This document shows, piece by piece, positions 57,264 through 64,000 of a DNA stretch of 64,000 nt; the stretch's first letter is position 1, and each line of letters starts with the position of its first letter. Under the pieces are notes generated by a model that was not told where the DNA came from, did not search any database, and saw only the letters and a program-made list of their open reading frames with translations. Source of the stretch: Fragilariopsis cylindrus CCMP1102 (taxonomy: Eukaryota > Bacillariophyta > Bacillariophyceae > Bacillariales > Bacillariaceae); the NCBI GenBank assembly GCA_900095095.1, contig FMBT01000137.1:32353-96352 (forward strand), in the 5' to 3' direction. The translations under genes were made by a program, and so were the position numbers.

Positions 57264-59096
57264 ATGAGGCGCTCTATTGCTATCCCGTTTGTTTCATCCT
57301 CGGTAGCATCTATAATTGCTGTTCTTTTTCTTCTTGCTATCGTCATCGGACAAGGACAAAACACAGCAATAGTAGTTGTTGCACAAGATGTTGTAATCGA
57401 GGAAGAGGATAATAATAATATTAATAATAATAGTAATAATAATAGTAATAATAATAATAATAGTACCGATGATGATGTTGAAAACAATAATAACAATAGT
57501 AATAATAATAATAATAATAATGATAATAGTAGTAATAACAATAATGTTCTATTATGGTCATCAACAGGTGGTGGGTGGAGGGCGATGTTTGCAGGTACGT
57601 GTTCTCAGTTTTACTTTGTCGCCCCTTTCTATTAAACGTACGTAACTAATTTCATCCGTTGTTTATTCTTCTCTCCTTCTAGCCATTGGTTATGCGAATG
57701 TTTTCCAACAAGCAGGTATAATGGGTGAAAATTTCACAAATTTTGATTCTATAGTAAGTATCTTACTTGTCTTTATCTATCGATGATAGAGATACAATAT
57801 TGACCATTGACGATTGTCTCAATTCCATTTCAACGAATGAATACTCTCTAACTCTGCTCTGTTTCTTTGCCTTTCCTTCTATCTGCATTTACTGTACTGT
57901 ATTGCAAATGCACGCACAATACCTAATACAACCTATTATAATAATAGGCAACAGTTTCGGGTGGGTCGTGGTTTTCGACACAATTATTTTATTCGAAAGA
58001 ATTTTATGATCAAACTGTATTAGCTGAACCACCTTTAGAGCTGGAACAATTTGTGAAACAATGGATGGGAACATATTATAATATCTCTAGCATAGTTTCG
58101 AACGAAACTTTAGTAAAATGTGACACATCCAAAATTGATTCGGATTCGGATTCGGAGGATGATAAGGAACCAAATTACGATCCAGACAATGAACCATCAG
58201 ATAATTTATTTGATTTGTGCATCCTATTAGAAGAATACAATTTTGATTGGGCACAATTTATGGATGCTATGTTAACGGCTGCCTCCACAGAATACGGTGA
58301 TCCTAATTTTACCTCCCTGAAGGTATCACCAAATAATCGACATACATCTATGAAAAAAACAGATTTATTAATCCAGGCAGCATTAACGCCCAATTCAAGA
58401 GTTCGTCATAACGAAACAAATTCAACAACTGGTGTATACTTGGGATACGATGATAATGAAGAAACAAAGCTGTTTACAGTTCCGTTGTCATTTGCAATTG
58501 TTATTGATGATTCTGGTACAAAATATGTGTATGGGACGGATGACATTACTAATAATAACTCTAACATCGAGATATCAGGATCGGGATTATATACGTACAC
58601 TGTAGACAATACACCTGTCGAATTTTCGTGGAAAGATTGGTCACCATTTTATTTATATCCCGGTAATGGTGGTAACATCATTATCAATTCAACTGATCTT
58701 ATCATAGGAGATACACCAGTCAATAAAGTTGGAAAATTCCAACAACCTTTTAATGGATCCGATCAAACGACTGTCATCCAAGCTGCAAGTATAGTAGTTC
58801 AGCAGGTAAGTAATTGTTTTTTGCTTTTGCTTTTCGACTTTCCTATTATGATGTAATTTTTATTGTGACTTCTGTGCTTCTGTGCCTTCCTCTCATGATA
58901 TTTTTATCCGTCTACACTTAATAGGAGGACCATATTCTCCATTAAACCCATCGTGTACGCACATACATTCTCGATAGGATCGTATACGATAGAGGGGGCT
59001 ACACTTGCAACGGTATGGAGGGTCCTTGCGGGATTAGCAGTTGGGTGTTCGTTGGGGTTATTATCGATATTTACCACTAGTATTCTGTCAGAGTCG

Positions 59097-59135
<39 letters not shown>

Positions 59136-59932
59136 GAAGAAGAAGAAGAAGAAGAAGGGAAAGAATAGGAACAATCATGATAGTTTTCGGTGTTTGTTGT
59201 GGTATCGTCGTCGCATGCTTAACGGGAGTTTTTGTCGGTGCAGGATCGATAGTAATCCCGAATATATACGATAATGGTGTCGAACGGGTTTACAATAATT
59301 CGGACTTTGACGCATTTGCTGTTTGTAGTCAATGGCCATTTCCTTGTGGTGAACAAGATTCAATGATCATTGATGGGTGGCTTATTGACAATCCAGCATT
59401 AGTGATTAATATTGGACATCATCAGCAGAAGTATGATTTTGATACTACCACCAGCAACAGCAGCAACAATAAGTACACATTGAAGGTCATAATAACAAAT
59501 ACGAACCAGAAATGGGATGGTGATGAATGGGACCATGCACAGATTTTGCAATATTTTTCGACTTATTTCAATCAGAATATTCCACCTGGAGGATTCTTAT
59601 GGGGACCAGGTTATTTTGCCCCGTATAGATCTCCACAAATTTTTCAAGAATATGTTTCATCGAGCGACATCGATGCATTGATCGAGCCTATTTTTGATAG
59701 TAATATGACAACAGCACGTCTTAATGGAACAACAATAGACAATCCCTCATTTGGTGTATATGCCGGACAACAGGTTGAAATCCTATTATTAAATTTAAAT
59801 GAGGATATCACAACGTTGGTTGTAGGGAAAGATAACGTTAAAAAATATACCCAACCTCTTGCCGATATGACTGGACACATTGCGTCAAACCAAGAACTTG
59901 TTGAACGAGTACGCAATTTTGTTGAAAATTAG
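57264..59932 (+). CDS. Phospholipase/patatin-like membrane protein, frameshifted in the middle
   Basis: Exons 57264-57594, 57683-57753 and 57948-58805 join in frame. The N-terminus is a signal anchor (SIIAVLFLLAIVIGQG), then a long Asn-rich linker. The lipase core begins LLWSSTGGGWRAMFAAIGYA (oxyanion glycines), NVFQQAGIMGENFTNFDSI, and ATVSGGSWFSTQLFYSKEFY with a probable nucleophile Ser in VSGGSW. Near the end, DSMIIDGWLIDNPALVINIG supplies the Asp of a patatin/cPLA2-type Ser-Asp dyad. After exon 3 (donor at 58806) the continuation GGPYSPLNPSC needs a shift. Then EGATLATVWRVLAGLAVGCS is a membrane segment, a GAT/GAA triplet run disrupts the frame (59090-59165), and IVFGVCCGIVVACLTGVFVG is another. 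The dyad spans two membrane segments, which is odd for a lipase and may mean a lumenal re-entry or a mis-assembled middle. Substrate unknown. Confidence 0.6.
59095..59160. repeat. (GAT)n(GAA)n triplet microsatellite in coding sequence
   Basis: About 12 GAT units followed by about 8 GAA-type units. All three plus frames around it carry coding-like sequence on one side only, which places a frame change here. Confidence 0.85.
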
Positions 59933-60205
59933 GAAACCATAAAGTAATACACAATAACCAGCTAGCGGTGTTCACAAATATATATAGACTGTACAATTTT
60001 TACAAATATCATTATTTAGTATGTTACGGACGTTGATTCTGTATTTATTATATGTATATATATATATATTTGAAATTTTTTCGGGTTTCCGTGACGACCG
60101 AAACGATAATTATTGATAGTAGTTATATCTTCAGTTTAGGTACACTACCAGAAATAAAGCACCTTGGAAGCCAACATTAAAAGAAGGAAACATAAATCAC
60201 CACTA
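59933..60205. other. Convergent intergenic region
   Basis: Short 3' flanks with an AT run at about 60050-60068. No gene. Confidence 0.5.
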
Positions 60206-61854
60206 TCACAATTCTAACGAATTTTTACAAAGGCCTTTCCCATCACAATATTTTTTATAAACTGGAGATGGGTTGCGGTTTGCTGGGTCATCATCACGTT
60301 TTAAAAACGTGTAGAAAGCGTTGGTACCTACCTTGTTAATTCCGAATTTATCATCGGTTTCATTTACCAAATCAAAGCCCAAACCGCCAGTATCACAATC
60401 AAGAAGTGGATAGATTCCTTTCTTAAAACCTGAATCTCCAACAACAAGCCATTTAATTTTCTTCGACTGTGTTCCACATTCTTTCTTAGTCACATTGAAA
60501 AAATCTTCAATTGTGGCTTGATTGAAACGTCCTTTTGGATATGGCGATTCAATACGTTCTTCTCTCGAAAAGACGAGACCTAAGTCTACCTGACTGCCAT
60601 ATTTACCTAACTGACGTGAAAAGGTGGTGGCTAAGTCTCCGCCAGGTACACTGGGATCGTAGACCCAACTTGCTAGGTTGTAGAAACGATTCGTCCACAG
60701 GAAATTGATTTTTTCAATGACACCGGTTCGAAGTAACTCGCTTAAAATTAGAACATTAATTTCGGTAATAGCGATTCCGGCTCCGATAAAGTTGAGGATG
60801 TAGGGACCCTCGAACTTTTCGCTTTTGGGATCATCCACGATATTTAAATTGTGTGCGTAGTAACCTTCTTGACGATCCTCCCAAAACCCATTTTCTGGCT
60901 TGTTTGTCATCAAGAATGTCGTTCCAATCTTGGATGTCAATAACATGTATGTTAATCCAGTCGTCCCGATATTGAAGGGTTCTCGTCGGCATCAGGAGTA
61001 ATGTACTTGCATTCACGTCTTCCATCCTTAAAGGGACACTTTTGAGGAGGCCTAGTTAGACCTGGTCGTTCAACCTTGATGAGGAACTCGGCGAATCCAT
61101 TGTCGAGAATAGTCACGGGACTACGACACAATATTTGAAGATATCAATATACATAAAAGAATGCACACGGATTAGGTGAGAAGTAGAAATGGAATAGAAT
61201 GAAATGAAATGAGAATAATTTTCTCTCGATACAGGAATACGTACCTATACGCACGACTATAGGTAGGATAGTTGCTGTCGTTGAATTGCAGATTTTCTTT
61301 TTGAAGATATCTTGCAATTGTTCGATTCGTTGGTGCCATACGATAATAATCACCGAGCCCACTATCAATTCCTTCCTTGATTTGAGATTCACCGGGACAA
61401 AGTTCCATCACAATCCGCATAATAGTCTCTTCAGATTGATGTTCTTCATCCGTCTCCACAATTTCGCGACTGATTAATCGTCGTTCAAAGAATCCATTCC
61501 CTTTTACATCGGTATACACCGGACCTTTATTCTTACGACATCGTTTCTGTTTCTGGCTTTGGATTTTTCATTGATTTCGATTTCGATTTCAATTCCCGTT
61601 GTTCACCGCTATGTGTTTGCTGAAGAAGGTACGGATAAGCGTGATATGACAATATGTAAGAGAAATGAAAATGATACAAGGCGTACGAATATATTAGTGA
61701 GTAAAGTATATTATTCTTGACAACGATTAGTGAAATAACGAAGATATCTCTGATTTCTTTTCTGGAAACATACCGCAGTGACCGCAGAAATCGATGCATA
61801 CGATACCATCGCAAGAGCGACCCAAAACGATACGGTGGTAGTGGTGAACTTCAT
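60206..61854 (-). CDS. Secreted protein of unknown function, weak resemblance to an NAD-binding reductase domain, frameshifted
   Basis: The start ATG at 61854 gives a clear signal peptide (TVSFWVALAMVSYASISAVTA) that ends at a GTATGT donor. The next exon begins near 61620 (HSGEQRELKSKSKS), shifts near 61540, and reads GPVYTDVKGNGFFERRLISR, EIVETDEEHQSEETIMRIVM, YYRMAPTNRTIARYLQKENL. A second intron (about 61120-61240, GTACGT to GTAG) joins SRAYR to SPVTILDNGFAEFLIKVERP. Another shift near 60960 leads to IHVIDIQDWNDILDDK, then to the long last frame: GPYILNFIGAGIAITEINVL, ILSELLRTGVIEKINFLWTN, VDLGLVFSREERIESPYPKG, and a Cys-containing end PVYKKYCDGKGLCKNSLEL. The GAGIAITE block followed by LW-x-R recalls the NAD-binding half of ferredoxin-reductase-type flavoproteins, but the match is weak and the FAD half is not recognisable. 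Treat as unknown. Confidence 0.5.
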
Positions 61855-61912
61855 TTTAAAAGGAATGTTGCTTGTTGAATGTACAGTAAGACTTTTGTTC
61901 GTAATTCAATTT

Positions 61913-62238
61913 TATGAACAGTTAGTGTACATAATCTAGACGCGATGATATGATGATGATACGGTACAAGCTTTTTGTACTTTTCGTCGAGATCTTCGCC
62001 TGTTCGACCGTGACTCTTGTAGTATCAAACATGATTATACAGCCAAATTTTAATAAAAGTCTATCTTCTAATTTGTATGAACAGTTAGTGTACATAATCT
62101 AGACGCGATGATATGATGATGATACGGTACTAGCTTTTTATTTTTTGGTCGAGACCTTCGCCTGTTCTTCTCTGGTGTATCAAACCTGATGATACAGCCA
62201 AATTTTGATATAAGTATATCTTCTAATTTGTGAGCTTC
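61913..62238. repeat. Tandem duplication, period 163 bp
   Basis: The block tatgaacagttagtgtacat through ataatctagacgcgatgat to atcttctaatttgt starts at 61913 and 62076. The copies differ at scattered positions and small indels. It lies upstream of the secreted-protein gene and may carry promoter elements. Confidence 0.9.
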
Positions 62239-62870
62239 AAGCAGAGATTTATTGTCGCTCATGCTGATCACAATTGTTTTTTGAATTTACTATCAGATGT
62301 TGATAATGTTGGGTGCTTTGCTTCCGCTAAACACGCAATGGGTAATGGCAATGGTTATGGCAATGTCAATGGTAATGGCAATGGTATTTCTTTATTTAAC
62401 AAAAAGAACTCGACTCTATTGAAGCTTGAGACAAACTCGGGATTGAAAGAAGAAGGATGTGACCAATATTGCCTGTATTACAAAATGCGTCATTATCGAA
62501 AATATTATTTAGGGGAGTACTTGATCTTACTATTAGTACTTCAAGTGCACACCTATTCATGTTTTTATTCGCGCTTCGCGACACGAGTCGAGTCGTTCGA
62601 CGAGTGGTGCGTGCCGAAAAATATGCAGAATTCGCGTGAAAGCGCAGCTTTCGCGAAAGCTCCTGTCAATTTGTGGCGCGTAGCGCCTGGATTCGCGAAT
62701 GGAGCCGCAGGCTACTTTCGCCAGACCTGTGACCTCAATTGACATTATTTTCAAACCTGCCGGCTCATTTTTAAATTCAAAAAAGCTAAAACTAAAAAAA
62801 ATCCCCTCCGGTTTGACATTGTTAACACACATCACATCACATCGCAACACATCGCAACACATCATCACAC
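62239..62870. other. Unassigned region with minisatellite and GC-rich patch
   Basis: A 12-bp repeat ggtaatggcaat (62338-62392) lies in a plus frame that would encode Gly-Asn repeats, but no gene is recognised around it. At 62566-62715 a GC-richer patch contains overlapping short inverted repeats (gaaagcgcagctttc, ctttcgcgaaag). Function unknown. Confidence 0.5.
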
Positions 62871-64000
62871 CACAACAACAGCAACAGCAGCAACAGCAGC
62901 AGCAACAACAACAACAACAACAGCAGCAGCAGCAGCAGCAGCAACATATAAAAAGACCACAAGATATCAACATTGACAATGGTGGTTCTAGGTCTATAAC
63001 TTAACCGAATGTTAGATGACATCCCCCAAGTGAAATAGATTTTATCAATGAAATGCAACTTAGTACAGTAGATGACAGCGTTGATTTGATGGTTTGATGA
63101 CATGACAACATTACAACCATTACAACAACCAATCGATAGATCAATTGATCGGTTGATCAATCGATAAATAATGAACTTAAAATAAATCAATGATATCAAA
63201 ATAATGCGAGGGTTATGATGATGGAGATGGTGGTCCAACCAGCAGCATGGAGGTGCAGAACTTTGTTGGGACTGATGCTACTCCACGAATCGTGTCTATT
63301 GATACTACCACACCTGATACCTGTTAAGGAGAAGAAGGATGGAGACAACCACAAGGACATTCAGTGACATTGAATGCATCAAATAAATAAGGAAGAATAA
63401 TATTAACAACAACAACGGATTTTAATCCATTACGTATCACATTGGCATCCAACGATAATAATAATAATAATAACAGAAACAACATCGATTGCGCTTCAAC
63501 TGTTACATCGTCTAACACTAGAAGCACCACCACCAACGACAAGACCTTCCATCTCCCCTATCTATTTGAAGACCACTATACAAGAAAAATTACGAGACTG
63601 ATGCATTGATCATGATCCCCTACTGCACGAATACAATCATCAACTGGTTAGATTTGTTATCCAATGAAAATAATAATAATAGCAACAACAGCATCAAATC
63701 TGATTCATCAATCCTTTCTTATATGACCGGTGCTACTTCGACTACTACTGTCAGTGCGACCGGCGAGAGGAAAATTTCGAATAGCTTTCATTGTATGGAA
63801 TCCAATGATAATAATAATAATAATAACGTAGATAATAAAAATTACAGTAATGTTTTCTGTTATAACAATGGTTAAACCGATACGCTTTCGTCTACTACTA
63901 CTATCACAACTATTACTACTACTACCATTGACTACAATACAAGCACCAGGGACAAGGATGACGAAGAAATCACTTCGAATAATAACCGCCGTATGACATC
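62820..64000 (+). CDS. Low-complexity gene, partial, frameshifted, boundaries uncertain
   Basis: Coding-like plus-strand pieces: the poly-Gln frame ending HIKRPQDINIDNGG (63004), then SSMEVQNFVGTDATPRIVSI, DTTTPDTC, GHSVTLNASNK, TTTTDFNPLRITLASNDNNN, STVTSSNTRSTTTNDKTFHL, PYLFEDHYTRKITRLM, and from 63606 TNTIINWLDLLSNENNNNSN, SSILSYMTGATSTTTVSATG. Thr/Asn/Ser-rich sequence continues to the window end (TIDYNTSTRDKDDEEITSNN). The frame changes several times and stops occur at 63325 and 63390. No family recognised. It could be two genes. Confidence 0.35.
62871..62943. repeat. CAA/CAG trinucleotide repeat
   Basis: About 24 CAA/CAG units; on the plus strand they would encode poly-Gln inside a frame from 62699 to 63004. 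Confidence 0.9.

Noticed and set aside
57197-57541. Minus-strand Leu-rich frame that looks like a membrane protein
   Set aside because: It is the complement of the Asn-rich linker of the lipase-like gene.
62557-63238. Minus-strand poly-Cys and poly-Leu frames
   Set aside because: Produced by the complement of the CAA/CAG repeat; no other support.

Overview
The window looks like nuclear DNA of a eukaryotic alga, most likely a diatom (stramenopile). The evidence is short GT-AG introns (mostly about 60-210 bp), AT-rich intergenic DNA, many Asn/Thr/Ser/Gln and acidic homopolymer tracts, signal- or transit-like N-termini on organelle-type enzymes, BspA-like DUF285 repeat proteins, and a Copia element whose reverse transcriptase carries the DIPGAFL block that I associate with diatom CoDi elements. 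Species cannot be told from the sequence.

Layout. 1-10 kb: a very long low-complexity reading frame on the minus strand that leaves the window, a broken glutathione S-transferase, a MYND-finger remnant, an Mpv17/PMP22 membrane protein, a two-exon cytochrome P450 and a secreted Trp/Asp/Ser repeat protein. 10-21 kb: an accessory region with an old gag-protease remnant, a Copia LTR element inserted into it (identical LTRs, 5-bp target duplication), minisatellites, a decayed multicopy gene and a second copy of the Mpv17/P450 3' junction. 21-29 kb: ribonucleotide reductase small subunit, a METTL7-like methyltransferase, a small unknown protein and a THUMP/RlmL-type RNA methyltransferase. 29-39 kb: a DUF285 surface protein, a mucin-like membrane protein, a large unknown secreted protein, a second copy of the multicopy gene and a sulfotransferase-like membrane protein. 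39-52 kb: housekeeping genes, namely isopentenyl phosphate kinase, a SufE-MnmA fusion, a UPF0301 (AlgH/YqgE) protein, an NCS1-type nucleobase transporter and a PP2C phosphatase. 52-64 kb: a damaged ZIP metal transporter next to a 1-kb foldback element, a second DUF285 protein, a phospholipase/patatin-like membrane protein, a secreted protein of unknown role, tandem duplications, and the start of a low-complexity gene that runs off the end.

Exon structures of P450, RlmL-type methyltransferase, IPK, UPF0301 and NCS1 close in frame exactly, so these models are strong. Many other genes (RNR small subunit, SufE-MnmA, DUF285 proteins, sulfotransferase-like, the Trp/Asp/Ser repeat protein, the large 32.3-35.0 kb gene, even the young Copia element) are broken by isolated shifts. 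Where an internal repeat or conserved family gives a reference, these are single missing bases, often in short homopolymers. I read most of them as residual deletion errors in the sequence rather than decay.

No operon-like organisation exists; genes act separately. The most notable items are the SufE-MnmA fusion (a possible one-protein sulfur relay to tRNA), the foldback element beside the ZIP gene, the nested retroelements, and the duplicated gene junction.
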